Of a stretch of 64,000 bases of DNA, positions 35,599 to 49,210 are shown in pieces. The position numbers and the translations under genes are program-made. This DNA comes from Cladorhizidae sp. MBARI D1340-BT2 (taxonomy: Eukaryota; Porifera; Demospongiae; Poecilosclerida; Cladorhizidae). How positions within the stretch are numbered: the stretch's first letter is position 1; every line of letters starts with the position of its first letter. The notes under the pieces were generated by a model. It had not been told where the DNA came from and ran no database searches. It saw nothing but the letters and a program-made list of their open reading frames with translations. Where the stretch lies: the NCBI GenBank assembly GCA_028752905.1, contig JAQNBH010000252.1, forward strand, positions 682,001 to 746,000. Reading direction: 5' to 3'.

Positions 35599-36506
35599 AT
35601 CTTGTTATTTTGCCGTAAAGCTCATAACTTTTCTACACTTTACCCAAAAAAGATAATTTTTATATCACCGGATAGCCCTTCTAATTATCTGTCTTTTGTA
35701 CGTGCCAAAATTTTGAGTACTCTAAGTATTAGCAAGTTATGGTGATTTGAAGTGGTAAGGTTTGCGATCTTTCCTGGCGTTTTCCAGTTGCCAAAGCGGT
35801 GGCCTGCCAGTGAAAAACCACTACATTTATTGATAATCTGTTGACATGTTGCAGATAAGGGCCTTCTCTATCAGTTGACAAAATCTGGGACTTTGGTCTT
35901 GTTAATTAGGGCAGTTATGAATTGTACTCTTACTTGATGCTAAACATGTTAGCTTCGTAGATTATCCACACTTCACTGAATAGACTTGATGTATAGCTAT
36001 TAAGATAGGACTCTCTAAGTGCTCTCTCTTGATACCAAACATCCATATATTCTGCACACTTCACTGTAATGGACTTGCAAGATAGGTATCTCTCAGTGTT
36101 CTCTATCTTGAGCTAAACATGTTAGCTTCATAGATTCTCCACACTTCACTGAATAGACTTGATATATAGCTCTAAAGGTAGGCCTCTCTCTGTTCTCTCT
36201 CTTGATACCAAACATCCGTATATTCTGCATACATAGAATCACAAGATAGGTTTCTCTATGTGTTCTCTATCTTGATGCTAAACAGGTTAGCTTCATAGAT
36301 TCTCCACACTTCACTGTATAAACTTGATATACAGCTATTAAGATAGGTCTCTCCCTGTGCTCTCTGTTGATATCAAACATCCATAATATTCTGCACACTT
36401 CACTGTAATGGACTTGATATGATTCGAATGATAGGTTTCATTATGTGTTCTCTATCTTGATATTTGCCCTAATTTGGTCTATATGTTTCTCATTTTCCCC
36501 CCAAAA
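35599..36506 (+). repeat. Satellite unit 41
   Basis: 908 bp. Head A, b1-long, R2, t1. Same alleles as unit 44. Confidence 0.95.
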
Positions 36507-37413
36507 ATCTTGTTATTTTGCCGTAAAGCTCATAACTTTTCTACACTTTACCCCAAAAAGATCATTTTTATATCACCGGATAGCCCTTCTAATTATCTGT
36601 CTTTTGTACGTGCCAAAATTTTGAGTACTCTAAGTATTAGCAAGTTATGATGATTTGAAGTGGTAAGGTTTGCGATCTTTCCTGGCGTTTTACAGTTGCC
36701 AAAGCGGTGGCCTGCCAGTGAAAAACCACTACATTTATTGATAATCTGTTGACATGTTGCAGATAAGGGCCTTCTCTATCAGTTGACAAAATCTGGGACT
36801 TTGGTCTTGTTAATTAGGGCAGTTATGAATTGTACTCTTACTTGATGCTAAACATGTTAGCTTCGTAGATTATCCACACTTCACTGAATAGACTTGATGT
36901 ATAGCTATTAAGATAGGACTCTCTAAGTGCTCTCTCTTGATACCAAACATCCATATATTCTGCACACTTCACTGTATGGACTTGCAAGATAGGTATCTCT
37001 CAGTGTTCTCTATCTTGAGCTAAACATGTTAGCTTCATAGATTCTCCACACTTCACTGAATAGAGTTGATATATAGCTCTAAAGGTAGGCCTCTCTCTGT
37101 TCTCTCTCTTGATACCAAACATCCGTATATTCTGCATACATAGAATCACAAGATAGGTTTCTCTATGTGTTCTCTATCTTGATGCTAAACAGGTTAGCTT
37201 CATAGATTCTCCACACTTCACTGTATAAACTTGATATACAGCTATTAAGATAGGTCTCTCCCTGTGCTCTCTGTTGATATCAAACATCCATAATATTCTG
37301 CACACTTCACTGTAATGGACTTGATATGATTCGAATGATAGGTTTCATTATGTGTTCTCTATCTTGATATTTGCCCTAATTTGGTCTATATGTTTCTCAT
37401 TTTCCCCCCAAAA
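36507..37413 (+). repeat. Satellite unit 42
   Basis: 907 bp. Head B1, b1-short, AGAGTTG, R2, t1, GGTCT tail. Confidence 0.95.
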
Positions 37414-38321
37414 ATCTTGTTATTTTGCCGTAAAGCTCATAACTTTTCTACACTTTACCCAAAAAAGATAATTTTTATATCACCGGATAGCCCTTCTAAT
37501 TATCTGTCTTTTGTACGTGCCAAAATTTTGAGTACTCTAAGTATTAGCAAGTTATGGTGATTTGAAGTGGTAAGGTTTGCGATCTTTCCTGGCGTTTTCC
37601 AGTTGCCAAAGCGGTGGCCTGCCAGTGAAAAACCACTACATTTATTGATAATCTGTTGACATGTTGCAGATAAGGGCCTTCTCTATCAGTTGACAAAATC
37701 TGGGACTTTGGTCTTGTTAATTAGGGCAGTTATGAATTGTACTCTTACTTGATGCTAAACATGTTAGCTTCGTAGATTATCCACACTTCACTGAATAGAC
37801 TTGATGTATAGCTATTAAGATAGGACTCTCTAAGTGCTCTCTCTTGATACCAAACATCCATATATTCTGCACACTTCACTGTAATGGACTTGCAAGATAG
37901 GTATCTCTCAGTGTTCTCTATCTTGAGCTAAACATGTTAGCTTCATAGATTCTCCACACTTCACTGAATAGACTTGATATATAGCTCTAAAGGTAGGCCT
38001 CTCTCTGTTCTCTCTCTTGATACCAAACATCCGTATATTCTGCATACATAGAATCACAAGATAGGTTTCTCTATGTGTTCTCTATCTTGATGCTAAACAG
38101 GTTAGCTTCATAGATTCTCCACACTTCACTGTATAAACTTGATATATAGCTATTAAGATAGGTCTCTCCCTGTGCTCTCTGTTGATATCAAACATCCATA
38201 ATATTCTGCAAACTTCACTGTAATGGACTTGATATGATTCGAATGATAGGTTTCATTATGTGTTCTCTATCTTGATATTTGCCCTAATTTGGTCTATATG
38301 TTTCTCATTTTCCTCCCAAAA
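37414..38321 (+). repeat. Satellite unit 43
   Basis: 908 bp. Head A, b1-long, R1, t5. Same as unit 56. Confidence 0.95.
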
Positions 38322-39229
38322 ATCTTGTTATTTTGCCGTAAAGCTCATAACTTTTCTACACTTTACCCAAAAAAGATAATTTTTATATCACCGGATAGCC
38401 CTTCTAATTATCTGTCTTTTGTACGTGCCAAAATTTTGAGTACTCTAAGTATTAGCAAGTTATGGTGATTTGAAGTGGTAAGGTTTGCGATCTTTCCTGG
38501 CGTTTTCCAGTTGCCAAAGCGGTGGCCTGCCAGTGAAAAACCACTACATTTATTGATAATCTGTTGACATGTTGCAGATAAGGGCCTTCTCTATCAGTTG
38601 ACAAAATCTGGGACTTTGGTCTTGTTAATTAGGGCAGTTATGAATTGTACTCTTACTTGATGCTAAACATGTTAGCTTCGTAGATTATCCACACTTCACT
38701 GAATAGACTTGATGTATAGCTATTAAGATAGGACTCTCTAAGTGCTCTCTCTTGATACCAAACATCCATATATTCTGCACACTTCACTGTAATGGACTTG
38801 CAAGATAGGTATCTCTCAGTGTTCTCTATCTTGAGCTAAACATGTTAGCTTCATAGATTCTCCACACTTCACTGAATAGACTTGATATATAGCTCTAAAG
38901 GTAGGCCTCTCTCTGTTCTCTCTCTTGATACCAAACATCCGTATATTCTGCATACATAGAATCACAAGATAGGTTTCTCTATGTGTTCTCTATCTTGATG
39001 CTAAACAGGTTAGCTTCATAGATTCTCCACACTTCACTGTATAAACTTGATATACAGCTATTAAGATAGGTCTCTCCCTGTGCTCTCTGTTGATATCAAA
39101 CATCCATAATATTCTGCACACTTCACTGTAATGGACTTGATATGATTCGAATGATAGGTTTCATTATGTGTTCTCTATCTTGATATTTGCCCTAATTTGG
39201 TCTATATGTTTCTCATTTTCCCCCCAAAA
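38322..39229 (+). repeat. Satellite unit 44
   Basis: 908 bp. Head A, b1-long, R2, t1. Confidence 0.95.
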
Positions 39230-40136
39230 ATCTTGTTATTTTGCCGTAAAGCTCATAACTTTTCTACACTTTACCCCAAAAAGATCATTTTTATATCACC
39301 GGATAGCCCTTCTAATTATCTGTCTTTTGTACGTGCCAAAATTTTGAGTACTCTAAGTATTAGCAAGTTATGATGATTTGAAGTGGTAAGGTTTGCGATC
39401 TTTCCTGGCGTTTTACAGTTGCCAAAGCGGTGGCCTGCCAGTGAAAAACCACTACATTTATTGATAATCTGTTGACATGTTGCAGATAAGGGCCTTCTCT
39501 ATCAGTTGACAAAATCTGGGACTTTGGTCTTGTTAATTAGGGCAGTTATGAATTGTACTCTTACTTGATGCTAAACATGTTAGCTTCGTAGATTATCCAC
39601 ACTTCACTGAATAGACTTGATGTATAGCTATTAAGATAGGACTCTCTAAGTGCTCTCTCTTGATACCAAACATCCATATATTCTGCACACTTCACTGTAT
39701 GGACTTGCAAGATAGGTATCTCTCAGTGTTCTCTATCTTGAGCTAAACATGTTAGCTTCATAGATTCTCCACACTTCACTGAATAGACTTGATATATAGC
39801 TCTAAAGGTAGGCCTCTCTCTGTTCTCTCTCTTGATACCAAACATCCGTATATTCTGCATACATAGAATCACAAGATAGGTTTCTCTATGTGTTCTCTAT
39901 CTTGATGCTAAACAGGTTAGCTTCATAGATTCTCCACACTTCACTGTATAAACTTGATATATAGCTATTAAGATAGGTCTCTCCCTGTGCTCTCTGTTGA
40001 TATCAAACATCCATAATATTCTGCAAACTTCACTGTAATGGACTTGATATGATTCGAATGATAGGTTTCATTATGTGTTCTCTATCTTGATATTTGCCCT
40101 AATTTGGTCTATATGTTTCTCATTTCCCCCCCAAAA
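39230..40136 (+). repeat. Satellite unit 45
   Basis: 907 bp. Head B1, b1-short, AGACTTG, R1, t2. Same as unit 58. Confidence 0.95.
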
Positions 40137-41043
40137 ATCTTGTTATTTTGCCGTAAAGCTCATAACTTTTCTATACTTTACCCCAAAAAGATCATTTTTA
40201 TATCACCGGATAGCCCTTCTAATTATCTATCTTTTGTACGTGCCAAAATTTTGAGTACTCTAAGTATTAGCAAGTTATGGTGATTTGAAGTGGTAAGGTT
40301 TGCGATCTTTCCTGGCGTTTTCCAGTTGCCAAAGCGGTGGCCTGCCAGTGAAAAACCACTACATTTATTGATAATCTGTTGACTTGTTGCAGATAAGGGC
40401 CTTCTCTATCAGTTGACAAAATCTGGGACTTTGGTCTTGTTAATTAGGGCAGTTATGAATTGTACTCTTACTTGATGCTAAACATGTTAGCTTCGTAGAT
40501 TATCCACACTTCACTGAATAGACTTGATGTATAGCTATTAAGATAGGACTCTCTAAGTGCTCTCTCTTGATACCAAACATCCATATATTCTGCACACTTC
40601 ACTGTATGGACTTGCAAGATAGGTATCTCTCAGTGTTCTCTATCTTGAGCTAAACATGTTAGCTTCATAGATTCTCCACACTTCACTGAATAGACTTGAT
40701 ATATAGCTCTAAAGGTAGGCCTCTCTCTGTTCTCTCTCTTGATACCAAACATCCGTATATTCTGCATACATAGAATCACAAGATAGGTTTCTCTATGTGT
40801 TCTCTATCTTGATGCTAAACAGGTTAGCTTCATAGATTCTCCACACTTCACTGTATAAACTTGATATACAGCTATTAAGATAGGTCTCTCCCTGTGCTCT
40901 CTGTTGATATCAAACATCCATAATATTCTGCACACTTCACTGTAATGGACTTGATATGATTCGAATGATAGGTTTCATTATGTGTTCTCTATCTTGATAT
41001 TTGCCCTAATTTGGTCTATATGTTTCTCATTTTCCTCCCAAAA
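40137..41043 (+). repeat. Satellite unit 46
   Basis: 907 bp. Head B', b1-short, R2, t5. Same as unit 59. Confidence 0.95.
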
Positions 41044-41951
41044 ATCTTGTTATTTTGCCGTAAAGCTCATAACTTTTCTACACTTTACCCAAAAAAGATA
41101 ATTTTTATATTACCGGATAGCCCTTCTAATTATCTGTCTTTTGTACGTGCCAAAATTTTGAGTACTCTAAGTATTAGCAAGTTATGGTGATTTGAAGTGG
41201 TAAGGTTTGCGATCTTTCCTGGCGTTTTCCAGTTGCCAAAGCGGTGGCCTGCCAGTGAAAAACCACTACATTTATTGATAATCTGTTGACATGTTGCAGA
41301 TAAGGGCCTTCTCTATCAGTTGACAAAATCTGGGACTTTGGTCTTGTTAATTAGGGCAGTTATGAATTGTACTCTTACTTGATGCTAAACATGTTAGCTT
41401 CGTAGATTATCCACACTTCACTGAATAGACTTGATGTATAGCTATTAAGATAGGACTCTCTAAGTGCTCTCTCTTGATACCAAACATCCATATATTCTGC
41501 ACACTTCACTGTAATGGACTTGCAAGATAGGTATCTCTCAGTGTTCTCTATCTTGAGCTAAACATGTTAGCTTCATAGATTCTCCACACTTCACTGAATA
41601 GACTTGATATATAGCTCTAAAGGTAGGCCTCTCTCTGTTCTCTCTCTTGATACCAAACATCCGTATATTCTGCATACATAGAATCACAAGATAGGTTTCT
41701 CTATGTGTTCTCTATCTTGATGCTAAACAGGTTAGCTTCATAGATTCTCCACACTTCACTGTATAAACTTGATATACAGCTATTAAGATAGGTCTCTCCC
41801 TGTGCTCTCTGTTGATATCAAACATCCATAATATTCTGCACACTTCACTGTAATGGACTTGATATGATTCGAATGATAGGTTTCATTATGTGTTCTCTAT
41901 CTTGATATTTGCCCTAATTTGGTCTATATGTTTCTCATTTCCCCCCCAAAA
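41044..41951 (+). repeat. Satellite unit 47
   Basis: 908 bp. Head A with private ATTACCGG, b1-long, R2, t2. Its counterpart, unit 60, has t1. Confidence 0.95.
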
Positions 41952-42858
41952 ATCTTGTTATTTTGCCGTAAAGCTCATAACTTTTCTACACTTTACCCCA
42001 AAAAGATCATTTTTATATCACCGGATAGCCCTTCTAATTATCTGTCTTTTGTACGTGCCAAAATTTTGAGTACTCTAAGTATTAGCAAGTTATGATGATT
42101 TGAAGTGGTAAGGTTTGCGATCTTTCCTGGCGTTTTACAGTTGCCAAAGCGGTGGCCTGCCAGTGAAAAACCACTACATTTATTGATAATCTGTTGACAT
42201 GTTGCAGATAAGGGCCTTCTCTATCAGTTGACAAAATCTGGGACTTTGGTCTTGTTAATTAGGGCAGTTATGAATTGTACTCTTACTTGATGCTAAACAT
42301 GTTAGCTTCGTAGATTATCCACACTTCACTGAATAGACTTGATGTATAGCTATTAAGATAGGACTCTCTAAGTGCTCTCTCTTGATACCAAACATCCATA
42401 TATTCTGCACACTTCACTGTATGGACTTGCAAGATAGGTATCTCTCAGTGTTCTCTATCTTGAGCTAAACATGTTAGCTTCATAGATTCTCCACACTTCA
42501 CTGAATAGACTTGATATATAGCTCTAAAGGTAGGCCTCTCTCTGTTCTCTCTCTTGATACCAAACATCCGTATATTCTGCATACATAGAATCACAAGATA
42601 GGTTTCTCTATGTGTTCTCTATCTTGATGCTAAACAGGTTAGCTTCATAGATTCTCCACACTTCACTGTATAAACTTGATATACAGCTATTAAGATAGGT
42701 CTCTCCCTGTGCTCTCTGTTGATATCAAACATCCATAATATTCTGCACACTTCACTGTAATGGACTTGATATGATTCGAATGATAGGTTTCATTATGTGT
42801 TCTCTATCTTGATATTTGCCCTAATTTGGTCTATATGTTTCTCATTTTCCTCCCAAAA
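41952..42858 (+). repeat. Satellite unit 48
   Basis: 907 bp. Head B1, b1-short, AGACTTG, R2, t5. Confidence 0.95.
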
Positions 42859-43765
42859 ATCTTGTTATTTTGCCGTAAAGCTCATAACTTTTCTACACTT
42901 TACCCAAAAAAGATAATTTTTATATCACCGGATAGCCCTTCTAATTATCTGTCTTTTGTACGTGCCAAAATTTTGAGTACTCTAAGTATTAGCAAGTTAT
43001 GGTGATTTGAAGTGGTAAGGTTTGCGATCTTTCCTGGCGTTTTCCAGTTGCCAAAGCGGTGGCCTGCCAGTGAAAAACCACTACATTTATTGATAATCTG
43101 TTGACATGTTGCAGATAAGGGCCTTCTCTATCAGTTGACAAAATCTGGGACTTTGGTCTTGTTAATTAGGGCAGTTATGAATTGTACTCTTACTTGATGC
43201 TAAACATGTTAGCTTCGTAGATTATCCACACTTCACTGAATAGACTTGATGTATAGCTATTAAGATAGGACTCTCTAAGTGCTCTCTCTTGATACCAAAC
43301 ATCCATATATTCTGCACACTTCACTGTAATGGACTTGCAAGATAGGTATCTCTCAGTGTTCTCTATCTTGAGCTAAACATGTTAGCTTCATAGATTCTCC
43401 ACACTTCACTGAATAGACTTGATATATAGCTCTAAAGGTAGGCCTCTCTCTGTTCTCTCTCTTGATACCAAACATCCGTATATTCTGCATACATAGAATC
43501 ACAAGATAGGTTTCTCTATGTGTTCTCTATCTTGATGCTAAACAGGTTAGCTTCATAGATTCTCCACACTTCACTGTATAAACTTGATATACAGCTATTA
43601 AGATAGGTCTCTCCCTGTGCTCTCTGTTGATATCAAACATCCATAATATTCTGCACACTTCACTGTAATGGACTTGATATGATTCGAATGATAGGTTTCA
43701 TTATGTGTTCTCTATCTTGATATTTGCCTAATTTGGTCTATATGTTTCTCATTTTCCCCCCAAAA
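42859..43765 (+). repeat. Satellite unit 49
   Basis: 907 bp. Head A, b1-long, R2, tail GCCTAA (one C lost), t1. Shares the C loss with unit 62. Confidence 0.95.
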
Positions 43766-44673
43766 ATCTTGTTATTTTGCCGTAAAGCTCATAACTTTTC
43801 TACACTTTACCCAAAAAAGATCATTTTTATATCACCGGATAGCCCTTCTAATTATCTGTCTTTTGTACGTGCCAAAATTTTGAGTACTCTAAGTATTAGC
43901 AAGTTATGGTGATTTGAAGTGGTAAGGTTTGCGATCTTTCCTGGCGTTTTCCAGTTGCCAAAGCGGTGGCCTGCCAGTGAAAAACCACTACATTTATTGA
44001 TAATCTGTTGACATGTTGCAGATAAGGGCCTTCTCTATCAGTTGACAAAATCTGGGACTTTGGTCTTGTTAATTAGGGCAGTTATGAATTGTACTCTTAC
44101 TTGATGCTAAACATGTTAGCTTCGTAGATTATCCACACTTCACTGAATAGACTTGATGTATAGCTATTAAGATAGGACTCTCTAAGTGCTCTCTCTTGAT
44201 ACCAAACATCCATATATTCTGCACACTTCACTGTAATGGACTTGCAAGATAGGTATCTCTCAGTGTTCTCTATCTTGAGCTAAACATGTTAGCTTCATAG
44301 ATTCTCCACACTTCACTGAATAGACTTGATATATAGCTCTAAAGGTAGGCCTCTCTCTGTTCTCTCTCTTGATACCAAACATCCGTATATTCTGCATACA
44401 TAGAATCACAAGATAGGTTTCTCTATGTGTTCTCTATCTTGATGCTAAACAGGTTAGCTTCATAGATTCTCCACACTTCACTGTATAAACTTGATATATA
44501 GCTATTAAGATAGGTCTCTCCCTGTGCTCTCTGTTGATATCAAACATCCATAATATTCTGCAAACTTCACTGTAATGGACTTGATATGATTCGAATGATA
44601 GGTTTCATTATGTGTTCTCTATCTTGATATTTGCCCTAATTTGGTCTATATGTTTCTCATTTTCCCCCCAAAA
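43766..44673 (+). repeat. Satellite unit 50, A/B hybrid head
   Basis: 908 bp. CCC-A6 as in A heads but GATCA as in B heads, then A-like GGTGAT and CCAGTTG. b1-long, R1, t1. Same as unit 63. Confidence 0.95.
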
Positions 44674-45580
44674 ATCTTGTTATTTTGCCGTAAAGCTCAT
44701 AACTTTTCTACTCTTTACCCAAAAAAGATAATTTTTATATCACCGGATAGCCCTTCTAATTATCTGTCTTTTGTACGTGCCAAAATTTTGAGTACTCTAA
44801 GTATTAGCAAGTTATGGTAATTTGAAATGGTAAGGTTTGCGATCTTTCCTGGCGTTTTCCAGTTGCCAAAGCGGTGGCCTGCCAGTGAAAAACCACTACA
44901 TTTATTGATAATCTGTTGACATGTTGCAGATAAGGGCCTTCTCTATCAGTTGACAAAATCTGGGACTTTGGTCTTGTTAATTAGGGCAGTTATGAATTGT
45001 ACTCTTACTTGATGCTAAACATGTTAGCTTCGTAGATTATCCACACTTCACTGAATAGACTTGATGTATAGCTATTAAGATAGGACTCTCTAAGTGCTCT
45101 CTCTTGATACCAAACATCCATATATTCTGCACACTTCACTGTATGGACTTGCAAGATAGGTATCTCTCAGTGTTCTCTATCTTGAGCTAAACATGTTAGC
45201 TTCATAGATTCTCCACACTTCACTGAATAGACTTGATATATAGCTCTAAAGGTAGGCCTCTCTCTGTTCTCTCTCTTGATACCAAACATCCGTATATTCT
45301 GCATACATAGAATCACAAGATAGGTTTCTCTATGTGTTCTCTATCTTGATGCTAAACAGGTTAGCTTCATAGATTCTCCACACTTCACTGTATAAACTTG
45401 ATATATAGCTATTAAGATAGGTCTCTCCCTGTGCTCTCTGTTGATATCAAACATCCATAATATTCTGCAAACTTCACTGTAATGGACTTGATATGATTCG
45501 AATGATAGGTTTCATTATGTGTTCTCTATCTTGATATTTGCCCTAATTTGGTCTATATGTTTCTCATTTTCCCCCCAAAA
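44674..45580 (+). repeat. Satellite unit 51
   Basis: 907 bp. Head C, b1-short, R1, t1. Same alleles as its neighbour, unit 52. Confidence 0.95.
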
Positions 45581-46487
45581 ATCTTGTTATTTTGCCGTAA
45601 AGCTCATAACTTTTCTACTCTTTACCCAAAAAAGATAATTTTTATATCACCGGATAGCCCTTCTAATTATCTGTCTTTTGTACGTGCCAAAATTTTGAGT
45701 ACTCTAAGTATTAGCAAGTTATGGTAATTTGAAATGGTAAGGTTTGCGATCTTTCCTGGCGTTTTCCAGTTGCCAAAGCGGTGGCCTGCCAGTGAAAAAC
45801 CACTACATTTATTGATAATCTGTTGACATGTTGCAGATAAGGGCCTTCTCTATCAGTTGACAAAATCTGGGACTTTGGTCTTGTTAATTAGGGCAGTTAT
45901 GAATTGTACTCTTACTTGATGCTAAACATGTTAGCTTCGTAGATTATCCACACTTCACTGAATAGACTTGATGTATAGCTATTAAGATAGGACTCTCTAA
46001 GTGCTCTCTCTTGATACCAAACATCCATATATTCTGCACACTTCACTGTATGGACTTGCAAGATAGGTATCTCTCAGTGTTCTCTATCTTGAGCTAAACA
46101 TGTTAGCTTCATAGATTCTCCACACTTCACTGAATAGACTTGATATATAGCTCTAAAGGTAGGCCTCTCTCTGTTCTCTCTCTTGATACCAAACATCCGT
46201 ATATTCTGCATACATAGAATCACAAGATAGGTTTCTCTATGTGTTCTCTATCTTGATGCTAAACAGGTTAGCTTCATAGATTCTCCACACTTCACTGTAT
46301 AAACTTGATATATAGCTATTAAGATAGGTCTCTCCCTGTGCTCTCTGTTGATATCAAACATCCATAATATTCTGCAAACTTCACTGTAATGGACTTGATA
46401 TGATTCGAATGATAGGTTTCATTATGTGTTCTCTATCTTGATATTTGCCCTAATTTGGTCTATATGTTTCTCATTTTCCCCCCAAAA
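45581..46487 (+). repeat. Satellite unit 52
   Basis: 907 bp. Head C, b1-short, R1, t1. The extra C unit relative to the second large block. Confidence 0.95.
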
Positions 46488-47395
46488 ATCTTGTTATTTT
46501 GCCGTAAAGCTCATAACTTTTCTACACTTTACCCCAAAAAGATCATTTTTATATCACCGGATAGCCCTTCTAATTATCTGTCTTTTGTATGTGCCAAAAT
46601 TTTGAGTACTCTAAGTATTAGCAAGTTATGGTGATTTGAAGTGGTAAGGTTTGCGATCTTTCCTGGCGTTTTCCAGTTGCCAAAGCGGTGGCCTGCCAGT
46701 GAAAAACCACTACATTTATTGATAATCTGTTGACATGTTGCAGATAAGGGCCTTCTCTATCAGTTGACAAAATCTGGGACTTTGGTCTTGTTAATTAGGG
46801 CAGTTATGAATTGTACTCTTACTTGATGCTAAACATGTTAGCTTCGTAGATTATCCACACTTCACTGAATAGACTTGATGTATAGCTATTAAGATAGGAC
46901 TCTCTAAGTGCTCTCTCTTGATACCAAACATCCATATATTCTGCACACTTCACTGTAATGGACTTGCAAGATAGGTATCTCTCAGTGTTCTCTATCTTGA
47001 GCTAAACATGTTAGCTTCATAGATTCTCCACACTTCACTGAATAGACTTGATATATAGCTCTAAAGGTAGGCCTCTCTCTGTTCTCTCTCTTGATACCAA
47101 ACATCCGTATATTCTGCATACATAGAATCACAAGATAGGTTTCTCTATGTGTTCTCTATCTTGATGCTAAACAGGTTAGCTTCATAGATTCTCCACACTT
47201 CACTGTATAAACTTGATATACAGCTATTAAGATAGGTCTCTCCCTGTGCTCTCTGTTGATATCAAACATCCATAATATTCTGCACACTTCACTGTAATGG
47301 ACTTGATATGATTCGAATGATAGGTTTCATTATGTGTTCTCTATCTTGATATTTGCCCTAATTTGGTCTATATGTTTCTCATTTTCCCCCCAAAA
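46488..47395 (+). repeat. Satellite unit 53
   Basis: 908 bp. Head B2 with TGTATGTG, b1-long, R2, t1. Relatives are units 31 and 65. Confidence 0.95.
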
Positions 47396-48303
47396 ATCTT
47401 GTTATTTTGCCGTAAAGCTCATAACTTTTCTACACTTTACCCCAAAAAGATCATTTTTATATCACCGGATAGCCCTTCTAATTATCTGTCTTTTGTACGT
47501 GCCAAAATTTTGAGTACTCTAAGTATTAGCAAGTTATGGTGATTTGAAGTGGTAAGGTTTGCGATCTTTCCTGGCGTTTTCCAGTTGCCAAAGCGGTGGC
47601 CTGCCAGTGAAAAACCACTACATTTATTGATAATCTGTTGACATGTTGCAGATAAGGGCCTTCTCTATCAGTTGACAAAATCTGGGACTTTGGTCTTGTT
47701 AATTAGGGCAGTTATGAATTGTACTCTTACTTGATGCTAAACATGTTAGCTTCGTAGATTATCCACACTTCACTGAATAGACTTGATGTATAGCTATTAA
47801 GATAGGACTCTCTAAGTGCTCTCTCTTGATACCAAACATCCATATATTCTGCACACTTCACTGTAATGGACTTGCAAGATAGGTATCTCTCAGTGTTCTC
47901 TATCTTGAGCTAAACATGTTAGCTTCATAGATTCTCCACACTTCACTGAATAGACTTGATATATAGCTCTAAAGGTAGGCCTCTCTCTGTTCTCTCTCTT
48001 GATACCAAACATCCGTATATTCTGCATACATAGAATCACAAGATAGGTTTCTCTATGTGTTCTCTATCTTGATGCTAAACAGGTTAGCTTCATAGATTCT
48101 CCACACTTCACTGTATAAACTTGATATATAGCTATTAAGATAGGTCTCTCCCTGTGCTCTCTGTTGATATCAAACATCCATAATATTCTGCAAACTTCAC
48201 TGTAATGGACTTGATATGATTCGAATGATAGGTTTCATTATGTGTTCTCTATCTTGATATTTGCCCTAATTTGGTCTATATGTTTCTCATTTTCCCCCCA
48301 AAA
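47396..48303 (+). repeat. Satellite unit 54
   Basis: 908 bp. Head B2, b1-long, R1, t1. Confidence 0.95.
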
Positions 48304-49210
48304 ATCTTGTTATTTTGCCGTAAAGCTCATAACTTTTCTACACTTTACCCCAAAAAGATCATTTTTATATCACCGGATAGCCCTTCTAATTATCTGTCTT
48401 TTGTACGTGCCAAAATTTTGAGTACTCTAAGTATTAGCAAGTTATGATGATTTGAAGTGGTAAGGTTTGCGATCTTTCCTGGCGTTTTACAGTTGCCAAA
48501 GCGGTGGCCTGCCAGTGAAAAACCACTACATTTATTGATAATCTGTTGACATGTTGCAGATAAGGGCCTTCTCTATCAGTTGACAAAATCTGGGACTTTG
48601 GTCTTGTTAATTAGGGCAGTTATGAATTGTACTCTTACTTGATGCTAAACATGTTAGCTTCGTAGATTATCCACACTTCACTGAATAGACTTGATGTATA
48701 GCTATTAAGATAGGACTCTCTAAGTGCTCTCTCTTGATACCAAACATCCATATATTCTGCACACTTCACTGTATGGACTTGCAAGATAGGTATCTCTCAG
48801 TGTTCTCTATCTTGAGCTAAACATGTTAGCTTCATAGATTCTCCACACTTCACTGAATAGAGTTGATATATAGCTCTAAAGGTAGGCCTCTCTCTGTTCT
48901 CTCTCTTGATACCAAACATCCGTATATTCTGCATACATAGAATCACAAGATAGGTTTCTCTATGTGTTCTCTATCTTGATGCTAAACAGGTTAGCTTCAT
49001 AGATTCTCCACACTTCACTGTATAAACTTGATATACAGCTATTAAGATAGGTCTCTCCCTGTGCTCTCTGTTGATATCAAACATCCATAATATTCTGCAC
49101 ACTTCACTGTAATGGACTTGATATGATTCGAATGATAGGTTTCATTATGTGTTCTCTATCTTGATATTTGCCCTAATTTCGTCTATATGTTTCTCATTTT
49201 CCCCCCAAAA
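48304..49210 (+). repeat. Satellite unit 55
   Basis: 907 bp. Head B1, b1-short, AGAGTTG, R2, CGTCT, t1. Closer to unit 39 than to unit 42 because of CGTCT. Confidence 0.95.

Larger units (their letters stand above)
33784..36506 (+). repeat. Trimer block, units 39-41 (copy 1)
   Basis: B1 with AGAGTTG, then A-R1-t5, then A-R2-t1; 2723 bp. It is followed directly by a second copy at 36507-39229, and another with the same order lies at 48304-51026. Confidence 0.88.
36507..39229 (+). repeat. Trimer block, units 42-44 (copy 2)
   Basis: Same order and exactly the same length (2723 bp) as units 39-41; it lacks the CGTCT of unit 39 and the private AAACAACC of unit 40. It also opens the 13-unit block below. 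Confidence 0.88.
36507..48303 (+). repeat. Large higher-order block, copy 1 (units 42-54, 13 units)
   Basis: Order: B1, A, A, B1, B', A, B1, A (CCTAA), A/B hybrid, C, C, B2 (TGTATG), B2. The same order, minus one C unit, follows at 48304-59194. Shared rare marks are AGAGTTG, the B' unit, CCTAA, the hybrid head and TGTATG. The shift is 11797-11798 bp up to the C units and 10891 bp after them. Confidence 0.88.

Noticed and set aside
43724..43912. Open frame of 62 codons on the plus strand in units 49/50
   Set aside because: It starts with TTG in the tail and runs through the homopolymer tract into the head. It is open only because unit 49 lost one C (CCTAA); the same frame is not kept in other units. 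Low-complexity product, no family recognised.
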